Assembly (NCBI GenBank): GCA_946480545.1 | Contig: CAMLKY010000106.1 | Location: forward strand, 1 to 6,808 | From: an uncultured Acidobacteriota bacterium | GTDB taxonomy: Bacteria; Acidobacteriota; Blastocatellia; Pyrinomonadales; Pyrinomonadaceae | DNA: 6,808 nt | Direction of reading: 5' to 3' | Shown here: piece by piece, positions 1 to 6,799 of the stretch | How positions within the stretch are numbered: position 1 is the stretch's first letter | Layout of the letters: every line of letters starts with the position of its first letter | The notes under the pieces: model-generated | What the model saw: the letters and a program-made list of their open reading frames with translations, nothing else | Told to the model about the DNA's origin: nothing | The model's database searches: none | Position numbers and translations under genes: made by a program

Positions 1-56
1 GACCCATGAACAACACTGAGAAGCGCGAAACAAGAGTCGGGATTCTAACAGACCAA

Positions 57-1847
57 TTATTTGACAGGACCATCCGGGATGGTTTCGGCCAGGTCTTCCA
101 GCTTCGGCGGCGCCATCGGATTTAGAACTGCTCGCAGGATCATCATCTTCGCCAACACGCGGATCTCCGTACGGTCGAACCGATTTGTCAGGGCTTTCGT
201 CTTCGCGAAATCGGCTTTTACCAGGACCTGTATAGTGGCATCGGCCATCCCAAGCTCACGCGTCAGCCCGCGAACCATCTGGCCGCCAAACGCTCCGACC
301 TGGACCTCGCCGTCCTGGATCATCTCTTCCGCAACGTCGATGAACTCACCAACCTTTATGAACGCTCCGAGCGTATCGTTGGCCCGACCGATAGTTTCTT
401 CGAGAATAGGAAAAGCCTTGTTCGGATCGGTCTGCGCGTAGCCCGATGCCAACATCCAGCTCAACAGAAAATCCTGATACGTCTTCGGCGCCGGGTTCAC
501 AAGACGCTCGGCGTCGCGCATGATCTCAGCGGCCAGCTCTTTGTCTCCGAGCTTCGAGACCTGCGATGCGAGCATCGTCAGCGCCATGATCTTCTTATCT
601 CGCCCGTGAGTCTGGGCAATGATCTTCCTCGCCTGAGCGACGATCTTCTCTCGCTCTTCTTTTGGAAGTTCCTTTTTGCCGAGGTTCTGCACATCCTCGA
701 AAAGCTGCTTTTCTTCTTTCTCTCGCGCCTCGCGCTCGAGGGCGGCACGACTAGCACCGCTGTTCGAATTCGAGCTGAACGTATTCGCTGAATTCGCGGC
801 GTATGCTGCGGCCATCAGCTCGTCAGTCGCGGCACCGTAGGAGGCATTCGTATTCGAACTCCGCGCCGATCTAAACCTTGCACGGATCTGAGCGGCACGG
901 CCCGGATGATACTTTGCGACCGTGTCTGCAAAACTTATAAGCCCGGGCCCTTCGCCTTCGGCGCGGCTTAGGACTGCCTGGGCGAGAACTTCGGCAAGCT
1001 CGCGAAGTTCGGCCAGGGTATATACCGGGCGTTTCCCGTTCGCCTTTCGCGACGCTTCCAGCTCGTCGGCACCGAACCGGATCAGGTCCGAGATGATATG
1101 CGGGCTGACGTCGTCAGGCTTCTCGCCCCGCAATTTTCCTAATAGCGCGCCCGCGTACTCGGCGCCTTTGTCCGCATCTTTTGCGTAGATCTTCTTTAGA
1201 AGCTCGATATGCTGATACCCGATGCTCTTCCCGAGCGACCTAGCGCCGAACTCGGCGGCTTTTGTCGCATTCTTCTCGGCAAGGTGCTGGAGAAGCTGAA
1301 ACTCGAACTGCGTGTCACGTGTCTGCATCTGTTCGCGAAGGACGGGATTCGAGATGACCGAGAGACTGTCGTTATAAAACCCGAAGGCCAGGTCGGCATC
1401 GTGCTCCGCTATGCTCATCGCGATCTGCTGGCGGACGCCCATCGCCGTCGTAAACTTTCGTATGAGCCGACTCTTATCCGTAGGCTCCATCATGAACGAC
1501 ATGTAAGGAGGACGATTGTCGTCGTCTTCGAGCGTGAGCCCAAGCTCATTCATCTGCGAATCGTACCTGCCCACCAGGTCGCGAAAGTCACTGATAACGC
1601 CCGTGTACATCGCTCTCGCCTCACGCTCGTCGTGGAACCACATCAGGCCGGCTATCTCGGCCGCGAAGCTGATCCGGTTCTCGAGCGAACGCATCGACCC
1701 AACATCCGTAAGAGTTTCACGCAGGAAAATGACGGCTTCTTTTCGAAGCTTCTCGGCATCTTCGGCTGCCTTCTTTTCAGGTGGGGCCTGGGCTCCCGCG
1801 AAAGTCACGCAGAGCAGTATAAATGCGGTCGAGATGGCCTTGTTCAT
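57..1847 (-). CDS. Exported alpha-helical protein of unknown function (596 aa)
   Basis: I do not recognise a family. From the ATG at 1847 the protein opens with a short basic segment and a hydrophobic stretch (residues about 4-16), followed by AGA at 17-19, a good signal peptidase I site, so it is probably periplasmic or secreted. C13 does not sit in a lipobox (L precedes it). The mature part is almost wholly predicted helix, rich in Ala, Glu, Lys and Leu, in a style like TPR or other helical-repeat scaffolds, though I see no clean repeat register. Two helical halves (about 25-328 and 385-585) are joined by a Ser/Asn/Ala-rich low-complexity linker (about 329-365) and a strongly charged segment (about 366-408). 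The open frame runs on upstream to a TTG at 1913, but that extension translates the leader and has no ribosome site. The gene is transcribed divergently from trpG. No catalytic motif was seen, so a scaffold or protein-binding role is only a guess. Confidence 0.85.
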   Translation of the reverse strand: MNKAISTAFILLCVTFAGAQAPPEKKAAEDAEKLRKEAVIFLRETLTDVGSMRSLENRISFAAEIAGLMWFHDEREARAMYTGVISDFRDLVGRYDSQMNELGLTLEDDDNRPPYMSFMMEPTDKSRLIRKFTTAMGVRQQIAMSIAEHDADLAFGFYNDSLSVISNPVLREQMQTRDTQFEFQLLQHLAEKNATKAAEFGARSLGKSIGYQHIELLKKIYAKDADKGAEYAGALLGKLRGEKPDDVSPHIISDLIRFGADELEASRKANGKRPVYTLAELRELAEVLAQAVLSRAEGEGPGLISFADTVAKYHPGRAAQIRARFRSARSSNTNASYGAATDELMAAAYAANSANTFSSNSNSGASRAALEREAREKEEKQLFEDVQNLGKKELPKEEREKIVAQARKIIAQTHGRDKKIMALTMLASQVSKLGDKELAAEIMRDAERLVNPAPKTYQDFLLSWMLASGYAQTDPNKAFPILEETIGRANDTLGAFIKVGEFIDVAEEMIQDGEVQVGAFGGQMVRGLTRELGMADATIQVLVKADFAKTKALTNRFDRTEIRVLAKMMILRAVLNPMAPPKLEDLAETIPDGPVK

Positions 1848-1856
1848 GATGGGCAG

Positions 1857-1861
1857 CCTCC
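1857..1861 (-). promoter_or_regulatory. Ribosome binding site fixing the start at 1847
   Basis: On the minus strand GGAGG lies 9 bases before the ATG at 1847-1845. It is a near-perfect Shine-Dalgarno and decides in favour of this ATG over the TTG at 1913. The ATG start also puts the signal peptide at the very N-terminus, as expected. Confidence 0.8.
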
Positions 1862-1875
1862 GTAGAAATCGAACT

Positions 1876-1904
1876 ATGATAGATTGATTACGCAAAATAG
1901 TAAA
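1876..1904 (-). promoter_or_regulatory. Possible sigma-70-type promoter for the exported helical protein
   Basis: Reading the minus strand, TTTACT (4 of 6 matches to TTGACA, at 1904-1899) is followed after 17 bases by TATCAT (5 of 6 matches to TATAAT, at 1881-1876). Transcription would start near 1869, giving a leader of about 20 bases that just includes the GGAGG. This promoter would overlap the open-frame extension upstream of 1847, which again argues against the TTG start. It is a consensus match by eye only. Confidence 0.35.
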
Positions 1905-1941
1905 CGCATTCAAGATCGATGTTCGTGTGGATCTTTTGCGT
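1890..1941. repeat. Spaced inverted repeat in the divergent intergenic region
   Basis: ACGCAAAA at 1890-1897 is matched in inverted orientation by TTTTGCGT at 1934-1941, with arm centres 44 bases apart, roughly four helical turns. The left arm lies inside the possible minus-strand promoter spacer. It could be a paired operator serving the two divergent genes, but 8-base inverted matches arise by chance in a region this size about one time in ten, so it is weak evidence. Confidence 0.25.
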
Positions 1942-1966
1942 CAGAACCACCGACTGATGTTCGCTC

Positions 1967-2533
1967 ATGCTTCTCATCGTCGACAATTACGACTCATTCA
2001 CTTACAACCTGGTGCAGTACCTGGGCGAGCTCGGCGCTGAGATGAAGATCATCCGCAACGATGAGATGAGCGTGGATGCGATCGACGACGAGATAGCACC
2101 GAAGAAGATCCTGATCTCTCCTGGTCCGGGGACGCCGGATACGGCCGGTATATCGCTAGAGGTGATTGAGAGATTCGCCGGCCGGTGCCCGATACTCGGT
2201 GTGTGTCTAGGACACCAGGCGATTGGGCAACACTACGGCGGGGAGGTGGTTCGTGCTCCGGAACCGGTTCACGGAAAGCCGGTCAGGGTGCACCACGACG
2301 GAAAGACCATCTTCGGCGGAGTCGAACAGGACTTCAACGCTGGACGGTACCATTCGCTGATCGTCGATCGCGACTCGATCCCGGAATGTCTCGAGATATC
2401 CGCCGAATCACCTGACGGCCTTGTGATGGCGATGCGTCATCGAGAGCTGCCGATCGAGGGCGTTCAGTTTCATCCCGAATCCATCCTGACCGATCACGGG
2501 AAGATCATCCTCAAGAACTTTCTTTCTATTTAA
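1967..2533 (+). CDS. trpG: Anthranilate / aminodeoxychorismate synthase glutamine amidotransferase subunit
   Basis: This is a class I glutamine amidotransferase that hydrolyses glutamine and passes ammonia to the chorismate-binding partner (TrpE or PabB), in tryptophan or folate synthesis in the cytosol. At 188 residues it has the full family length. It shows the usual N-terminus LLIVDNYDSFTYNL, the oxyanion-strand PGPG (52-55), the nucleophile elbow GVCLGHQ with Cys80, RYHSL at 127-131, and the catalytic FHPES with His169 and Glu171. An in-frame TGA 9 bases upstream of the ATG fixes the start; no strong Shine-Dalgarno is visible. The partner subunit is not in the window, so TrpG, PabA or a shared subunit cannot be separated. 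It is followed on the same strand by lpxK after 54 bases. Confidence 0.95.
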   Translation: MLLIVDNYDSFTYNLVQYLGELGAEMKIIRNDEMSVDAIDDEIAPKKILISPGPGTPDTAGISLEVIERFAGRCPILGVCLGHQAIGQHYGGEVVRAPEPVHGKPVRVHHDGKTIFGGVEQDFNAGRYHSLIVDRDSIPECLEISAESPDGLVMAMRHRELPIEGVQFHPESILTDHGKIILKNFLSI

Positions 2534-2587
2534 TTCCTTCGACAGTAATTGCGTAATGAAGTAATTATTAATTGCGCAAGTCGAATC
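2534..2587 (+). other. AT-rich spacer between trpG and lpxK
   Basis: This 54-base gap is far more AT-rich than its surroundings. It carries TCGACA at 2539-2544 (5 of 6 matches to a -35 box) and, 18 bases on, AATTAT at 2563-2568 (4 of 6 to a -10 box), so an lpxK promoter could sit here. It also contains TTGCGTAAT (2549-2557) and the palindrome TTGCGCAA (2572-2579). No hairpin followed by a T-run is present, so read-through from trpG is possible. Confidence 0.3.
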
Positions 2588-3607
2588 ATGCTCAAGCTCC
2601 TCGGCAAAATTTACGGTGTCGGAGCCGACCTTCGAAACAGGTTGTACGAGCGCGGCGTGTTTGCATCGCACGACCTCGGTGCGAGGACGATCAGCATTGG
2701 CAACATCACCACCGGCGGGACAGGAAAGACCCCGCTTGTCGCGGTCGTGGCCGGGATCCTCGCGGATAGCGGAGAGAAGGTCTGTATCCTGACTCGCGGG
2801 TACGGCCGCAAAGATCCGCGACGCCGCGTGCTTGTTTCGGACGGAGAGAATGTCTTAGTCGATGCGGCCACGGGTGGCGATGAACCGGTCGAGCTCGCCG
2901 GCAAGCTGATCGGGAAGGCGATCGTGATCGCGGACGCGGACCGGGTCGCGGCCTCTGTGTGGGCCCGGGAGAGATTCGGGATCACGACGTTTGTTTTGGA
3001 CGATGGATTTCAGCACCGGCGTGCAAAGCGGGACCTCGACATACTCTGCATCGACGCCACAGACCCGTGTGGTGGAAGCCGCGTCCTTCCCGCCGGCAGT
3101 TTACGAGAACCGTTCAAGCATGTGACTCGTGCCGACGCGTTCGTTCTCACACGATCCGATCTTGTGAAATCGACAGATGAAATAGTCGATCGATTGAAGC
3201 AGCGAAAGCCGACGGCGCCTATCTTCCTGTGCGAATTTACGATCGGCGATGTTCGCGACATCCGCCATGTTGCTGCACGTGCGAGCGAGACCGTCGCTCT
3301 GTCGGATACGCCGGTATTTGCCTTTTGCGGACTGGGGAATCCCAGCAGCTATTTCTCGCAGCTTCGGCACGAGGGATTCGCCCTCGCGGGCGAAAAGGCT
3401 TTCCCGGACCACCACCGTTATCGCCTCTCGGATATCCGCGCGATCGAATCAGCGGCCAGGGCGGCCGGCGCCGAGGCGATCGTTACTACTGCCAAAGACG
3501 CCGTCAAACTCGACCCGGATGAGTTCTCGATGAAGTGTTTTGTAACCGAGGTGGAGGTCAGGATCGATGATCCGGACCGCTTTCGCGATCTCGTTCTTTC
3601 GGCTTAG
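2588..3607 (+). CDS. lpxK: Tetraacyldisaccharide 4'-kinase (lipid A synthesis)
   Basis: LpxK phosphorylates the 4' position of the tetraacyldisaccharide 1-phosphate to give lipid IVA, at the cytoplasmic face of the inner membrane. From the ATG at 2588 the protein has 339 residues, normal for the family. It shows the P-loop GNITTGGTGKTP (38-49), LTRGYGR (68-74), GGDEP (96-100), ADADRVAA (115-122, whose Asp118 aligns with E. coli Asp99 in my alignment by eye), LDDGFQH (137-143), LPAGSLREP (167-175), GLGNP (248-252), FPDHHRY (272-278, His275 aligning with E. coli His261) and TTAKDAVK (300-307). The open frame extends to a TTG at 2549, but those 13 residues lie in the AT-rich spacer, and family proteins begin near the MLK..Y sequence. 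No clear Shine-Dalgarno precedes either start. The N-terminal segment before the P-loop is short and only weakly hydrophobic compared with the E. coli enzyme. Its last 50 bases overlap an antisense small gene. Confidence 0.95.
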   Translation: MLKLLGKIYGVGADLRNRLYERGVFASHDLGARTISIGNITTGGTGKTPLVAVVAGILADSGEKVCILTRGYGRKDPRRRVLVSDGENVLVDAATGGDEPVELAGKLIGKAIVIADADRVAASVWARERFGITTFVLDDGFQHRRAKRDLDILCIDATDPCGGSRVLPAGSLREPFKHVTRADAFVLTRSDLVKSTDEIVDRLKQRKPTAPIFLCEFTIGDVRDIRHVAARASETVALSDTPVFAFCGLGNPSSYFSQLRHEGFALAGEKAFPDHHRYRLSDIRAIESAARAAGAEAIVTTAKDAVKLDPDEFSMKCFVTEVEVRIDDPDRFRDLVLSA

Positions 3608-3719
3608 GCGGCTCGCGCTTGTCGCCCCAGTAGAAGGCCTTCACCACCAGCACGTACACCAGCAGGCAAAGGAACAGCAGGACAAAAAAGAAAACAATAA
3701 GCCACGCGAGCGGAGACAT
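3558..3719 (-). CDS. Small single-span membrane protein (53 aa)
   Basis: This short gene is easily missed by a length cutoff. The ATG at 3719 follows immediately after the TAA of the upstream permease (TAAATG), so translation is probably coupled; an AAGGAGA lies 18 bases before it, inside the permease 3' end. The protein starts MSPLAWLIV and has one strongly hydrophobic segment (about 5-26), rich in Phe, Leu and Val, then KAFYWGDKR and a highly charged, Pro-containing tail to residue 53. The tail would be cytoplasmic by the positive-inside rule. The last 50 bases overlap lpxK on the opposite strand, and the tail residues encoded there may be fixed partly by lpxK. I do not recognise a family. 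It may be an accessory subunit of the permease, but only position supports this. Confidence 0.6.
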   Translation of the reverse strand: MSPLAWLIVFFFVLLFLCLLVYVLVVKAFYWGDKREPPKPKERDRESGPDHRS

Positions 3720-4952
3720 TTATTTTGCTTCGGCGATCTCCTTGTTCTCTTTGGGCTCGAGCAGCCCGGTGAAAAGTCCGCGGCTCGATGTGTGCTCGAG
3801 AATGTGCTTGTAGAGGACGGTGAGCAACGCGACAAGTGGGATGGCGATGAACACGCCCGGAATCCCGGCAACCTGCTCTCCGGCAAGCACCGACAGGATC
3901 ACTGCGAGCGGATGCAGGTGAATTCCCTCGCGAATTATCCGCGGGTATGTGAAATAGTCGTGGAAGATCCGCAGACAGATCAGAAACAACGCCGTCCATA
4001 AAGACTGCCAGCCCGATTCAAATCCGCTGACGAGGACCGCGAGGATGCCGATCGTGAGGGGTCCGATCAGGGGAATAAGCTCGAGGATCCCGGCCATGAT
4101 GCCGAGGATCAACGCATAGTCGTTCCCGATTAGATAGAAACCAACGGTGCAGATAAACCCGATCAGCAGGCACGAGATGATCTGGGCCCGCGTATACGCT
4201 TTCAAAGTGTTGTTCACATCGGCCATCACCGATTCGACTCGCGACCGCCAGTCACCGACCGGAACGACGCGTAAGAGTGCGACCTTGAAGAGATGAGCAT
4301 CCTTCAGGAAAAAGAAGGAAAGGATAGGCACCAGTATCAGCCAGGGCAGATAGGTTACGGCGTACACCGCCCCGAGCCCGAGGACGGTCGTAACAAACGA
4401 TCCGGCGGCACTGAGGAACAGATTGATGCGGTCGTTGATCTGCTTCTGCACGCTTTCGTCGATCCGCATTCGATCGAGGCGGTGGTTGAGATCGTTGATC
4501 AGCGATTGGATGGAAGTCGTGTAGCCCGGAATATTCTCGACGAACGTGCGTGCCTGTCTAGATATCCCCGGGGCGAGATAATAAGCGGCGAGGGCGAGGA
4601 CAGCGAAGACGATGACAAACGAGATCGCGATCGCGATCGACCGCGGCATGAGCTTTGGATAACTGCCTTCGAACGGCTTTCGGATCAACTCGACAAGCGG
4701 ATTGATCAGATACGCGAAGAAGATTGCCAACACGACCATGAAGAAAAGGTACGTCAGCGATGTCAGGACGATGCCGAGGAAATCTTTGACGGCGAGAAGT
4801 AACAGAACGATAACGACAACGCGAACGATAGAACGCGCCGATGGCGACGACGATACGAGTGAGACGCGTTGTATCTCCTCGGATTTGTCACCGAGGATGT
4901 TCTCGTTCGAAAGTTCGACTTCCGATTTATCTTCCTTTTGGTCGTCAGCCAT
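3720..4952 (-). CDS. AI-2E family transporter (PerM/TqsA-like permease)
   Basis: This is a polytopic inner-membrane protein of the AI-2E family (PF01594). The family includes E. coli TqsA, linked to AI-2 export, and Na+/H+ antiporter-like members; the substrate here is unknown. It has 410 residues. A hydrophilic, acidic and Ser-rich N-terminus (1-40) is followed by hydrophobic spans near 41-54, 57-83 and 105-128, a large extracytoplasmic loop (about 129-183), and further spans near 185-216, 258-275, 278-309, 317-330 and 348-380. Family signatures are YTRAQIISCLLIGF (253-266), ELIPLIGP (291-298), LHPLAVILSVLAG (346-358) and GIPGVFIAIPL (363-373). AGGA lies 5 bases before the ATG. An overlapping upstream ATG is out of frame. 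It lies 27 bases after the lipoprotein gene and directly abuts the 53-residue gene, so co-transcription is likely. Confidence 0.93.
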   Translation of the reverse strand: MADDQKEDKSEVELSNENILGDKSEEIQRVSLVSSSPSARSIVRVVVIVLLLLAVKDFLGIVLTSLTYLFFMVVLAIFFAYLINPLVELIRKPFEGSYPKLMPRSIAIAISFVIVFAVLALAAYYLAPGISRQARTFVENIPGYTTSIQSLINDLNHRLDRMRIDESVQKQINDRINLFLSAAGSFVTTVLGLGAVYAVTYLPWLILVPILSFFFLKDAHLFKVALLRVVPVGDWRSRVESVMADVNNTLKAYTRAQIISCLLIGFICTVGFYLIGNDYALILGIMAGILELIPLIGPLTIGILAVLVSGFESGWQSLWTALFLICLRIFHDYFTYPRIIREGIHLHPLAVILSVLAGEQVAGIPGVFIAIPLVALLTVLYKHILEHTSSRGLFTGLLEPKENKEIAEAK

Positions 4953-4979
4953 TGTCTTCCTTTGTCTGCATGAGTCCTG

Positions 4980-5441
4980 TTATCGCCTTTCGATCCCGTG
5001 CGTCGGCTGCGGACTCGGGTCAAATGTCACGGGGCCGCTGTCCGGTCTGGAAAGGTTCTCCATATTAAAACGCTCAGTCAGCTCGTTCATCAACCTGGTC
5101 TCGATCGGAAAGTTACTGCCGATTATGACCGCGCGTCCTTCATCCGATAGCCGGCGGCGATTGGCCTGGAGCGCCGTGTTCCGTCCGATCAATTCCTTAT
5201 CGGTGGCGTCGAGTTGCTGACCGTCCTTTCGTCGAAAGACGAGTATGAACTTGAAGTCGGCCGTTCGCATTGCTTCGAGGTCTTGCTCGAATGTCGACCC
5301 GGCCGGTGCGACCGTCGCATTCGGATCCCGGCCCGATTCGCGATTCCCGGGCGTCGATTCCATTATCCGTTTATTTGGCCCGCAGCCGGCAGCAGCGAGT
5401 GCAATGAGAACAGTGAGGATGAGGGCCGGCTGCTTCGTCAT
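4980..5441 (-). CDS. Small lipoprotein of unknown function (153 aa)
   Basis: The first 20 residues form a lipoprotein signal: a Lys near the start, a hydrophobic core (about 6-18), then AAGC with the lipidated Cys at 20. After a Pro/Gly/Asn-rich flexible tether (about 21-50) comes a compact mixed alpha/beta region (about 51-130) containing FKFILVFRRKDG, a stretch rich in Arg (RRRLSDEG at 95-102), AVIIGSNFPIE and a final helix with LTERF; a Pro-rich tail ends the protein. Asp does not follow the Cys (it is Gly), so outer-membrane sorting would be allowed under the E. coli rule, which may not hold here. I do not recognise the domain. The ATG overlaps the TGA of the upstream membrane protein (ATGA), suggesting translational coupling and a related function. 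Confidence 0.85.
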   Translation of the reverse strand: MTKQPALILTVLIALAAAGCGPNKRIMESTPGNRESGRDPNATVAPAGSTFEQDLEAMRTADFKFILVFRRKDGQQLDATDKELIGRNTALQANRRRLSDEGRAVIIGSNFPIETRLMNELTERFNMENLSRPDSGPVTFDPSPQPTHGIERR

Positions 5442-6772
5442 TGGTTCAGCTCTTCGTCTAGATTTGCGTTAGCATTCGCATTTCCCGAGTTTTCTTCTTC
5501 ATCCAGCAGCCGCTTCTCCTCTTCGGTTTCAGGATCGTCGGCGGCCTCGGCAGGCGGATCGCCCTTAGCCTCGCGTATCTTCAGTATCCGCGCCTCGTCG
5601 TCCTCGTAGATCATGTCGACCCAGCCGCTCTCCAGAAGCTTGGCGATCATCTCGTCATTCTCTTTCGCATCGGCGAAAACGTAGTTCGCACCAAATCGTT
5701 CGCGGATCATCGGAGCGGCTTCATCGATCTTGCCACTTGTGATGTCCTGGAGCAGCTTGTAGAGCTCAGGATTTTCCGAGTAGAGATAGTTCGGGTCGAG
5801 ACCGTAGACGTACGAGTGTTTTGTGTTGAGGAAGAAGAGCTTCGGGAAATCGTCCCAGTTACAGTTGAATATGCGCTCACCGGCCGGGATATTTTCCTTA
5901 CCCGTTGAATCGGTACCCGTCGCCCAGGCCATCGCACGTCGGTATCTGTAATCCGAGTCGTTCGCCGCGATCGTTTCCGCGAGACCTTCCTGATTGAATC
6001 CAGCAATGTGTAGGCCTTTTGTGTTGAGGATGAAGAACAAAGTCAGGATAACGCCGATCGATGTCGCCGCGGCGAGCTGGATCGTCTGACGACGCTGCTC
6101 CTTCTCGCCCGGCTTTGCGACGTCGAGATAAGGCTCGATATCCCGTTTGAAGTCTTCCGGAAGCTGCGCCGTGTCGGGCACGCGAAAGGCCTGTATGCTG
6201 AACGCCGCGAACAGGATCGCGAACGGAGGAAAATACTCCGCAAAGCGCTTTGAGCTAAATTGTGCGGCGAGCAGCATCGTCGCAAACGCGAGAAAGAATG
6301 CGGCACGCTCGGGAAGCTTCCCGTTCCGCGGCCGGAATAAAATGTAGCCGATCAGCATCGCGATCATCGCGACCGGGAAATGCGTCATCAGCTCCATGCC
6401 GTTGTACGGGTACCACTCGCCACCAACAGCGACGGCGAAATCGCCGGCGACCGCGAGCTTTGTCTTGAAGTGCTCGTAAAAAAGCAGCAGGTTCGTCGGG
6501 AAATACGGGTTGATCACATTTCCGAGCACGAGTCCCGCGGTCGTATAAGCGACCGGTTTCCATTCGAATCGGCGTTCGTTCCATGCGATGATCACGACCC
6601 AGATCAGAGACGCGATCCACAGCAGCGGGAACAAACTGTACGTCCAGACGAATGCGAACATCAGCGGCAGCAGCCACACGTACTTACGCTCGAACAGAAG
6701 ATAGACGCCGATGATCGTGATGATGATCGTGAGCGGCGGCGCCTTCGCCATGTTCATCCGGTAATAGAACAT
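5438..6772 (-). CDS. GT-C-like polytopic membrane protein, apparently lacking its N-terminal part
   Basis: The visible protein has 444 residues from the first ATG. Residues 12-28, 31-65, 75-98, 133-146, 157-172, 180-196 and 231-250 are hydrophobic and look membrane-spanning. A soluble domain follows (about 255-400) with FNCNWDDFPKLFF (302-314), YVYGLDPNYLY (321-331), RFGANYVFAD (359-368) and VYED-like IYEDDEARILKI (388-399). The tail (405-444) is acidic with a short Asn-Ala run. The multi-span core with NPYFPTN (88-94) and a C-terminal extracytoplasmic domain recall GT-C glycosyltransferase-like proteins that use polyprenyl-phosphate sugars. The Asp/Glu-bearing first loop expected for catalysis would lie upstream and is not seen. 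The ATG has no ribosome site, and coding-like sequence continues upstream to an in-frame TGA at 6802-6800, so the start is doubtful. The C-terminus overlaps the lipoprotein start by 4 bases. Confidence 0.75.
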   Translation of the reverse strand: MFYYRMNMAKAPPLTIIITIIGVYLLFERKYVWLLPLMFAFVWTYSLFPLLWIASLIWVVIIAWNERRFEWKPVAYTTAGLVLGNVINPYFPTNLLLFYEHFKTKLAVAGDFAVAVGGEWYPYNGMELMTHFPVAMIAMLIGYILFRPRNGKLPERAAFFLAFATMLLAAQFSSKRFAEYFPPFAILFAAFSIQAFRVPDTAQLPEDFKRDIEPYLDVAKPGEKEQRRQTIQLAAATSIGVILTLFFILNTKGLHIAGFNQEGLAETIAANDSDYRYRRAMAWATGTDSTGKENIPAGERIFNCNWDDFPKLFFLNTKHSYVYGLDPNYLYSENPELYKLLQDITSGKIDEAAPMIRERFGANYVFADAKENDEMIAKLLESGWVDMIYEDDEARILKIREAKGDPPAEAADDPETEEEKRLLDEEENSGNANANANLDEELNQ

Positions 6773-6799
6773 GTTTGCGCACGTCAGGATCGCGGCGAG
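6773..6799 (-). other. Coding-like remnant upstream of the first ATG, bounded by an in-frame TGA
   Basis: On the minus strand the nine codons before the ATG at 6772 read LAAILTCAN, a membrane-helix-like sequence that joins naturally to the downstream protein. The codon before them is TGA (6802-6800). There is no Shine-Dalgarno in this stretch. It looks like the interior of a longer gene cut by a stop or frameshift close to the window edge, rather than a leader. Confidence 0.4.

Noticed and set aside
1..56. Search for a terminator or second gene downstream of the exported protein
   Set aside because: No hairpin followed by a T-run on the minus strand and no ribosome site before the minus-strand ATG at 7; the stretch is too short to call anything.
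6..125. Plus-strand open frame of about 39 codons from the ATG at 6
   Set aside because: No ribosome binding site, and most of it runs antisense to the conserved-looking C-terminus of the exported protein.
1209..1865. Plus-strand open frame of 218 residues
   Set aside because: It lies entirely antisense to the exported helical protein, covers that gene's signal peptide and ribosome site, and its translation has no recognisable domain or membrane pattern. It is best read as a shadow of the GC-rich opposite strand.
3600..3720. Bidirectional terminator between the convergent lpxK and small membrane protein genes
   Set aside because: The genes overlap, and only a weak GGCG/CGCC pairing without a T-run is present, so no intrinsic terminator can be supported.
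3604..3999. Minus-strand open frame of 131 residues overlapping the permease 3' end
   Set aside because: It is in another frame over the conserved C-terminal AI-2E motifs and over the better-supported 53-residue gene; its Arg/Ala/Pro-rich composition fits a frame shadow.
3567..4001. Plus-strand open frame of 144 residues after lpxK
   Set aside because: It is antisense to the 53-residue gene and the AI-2E permease, with low-complexity Lys/Glu/Gln-rich content typical of the reverse complement of hydrophobic coding sequence.
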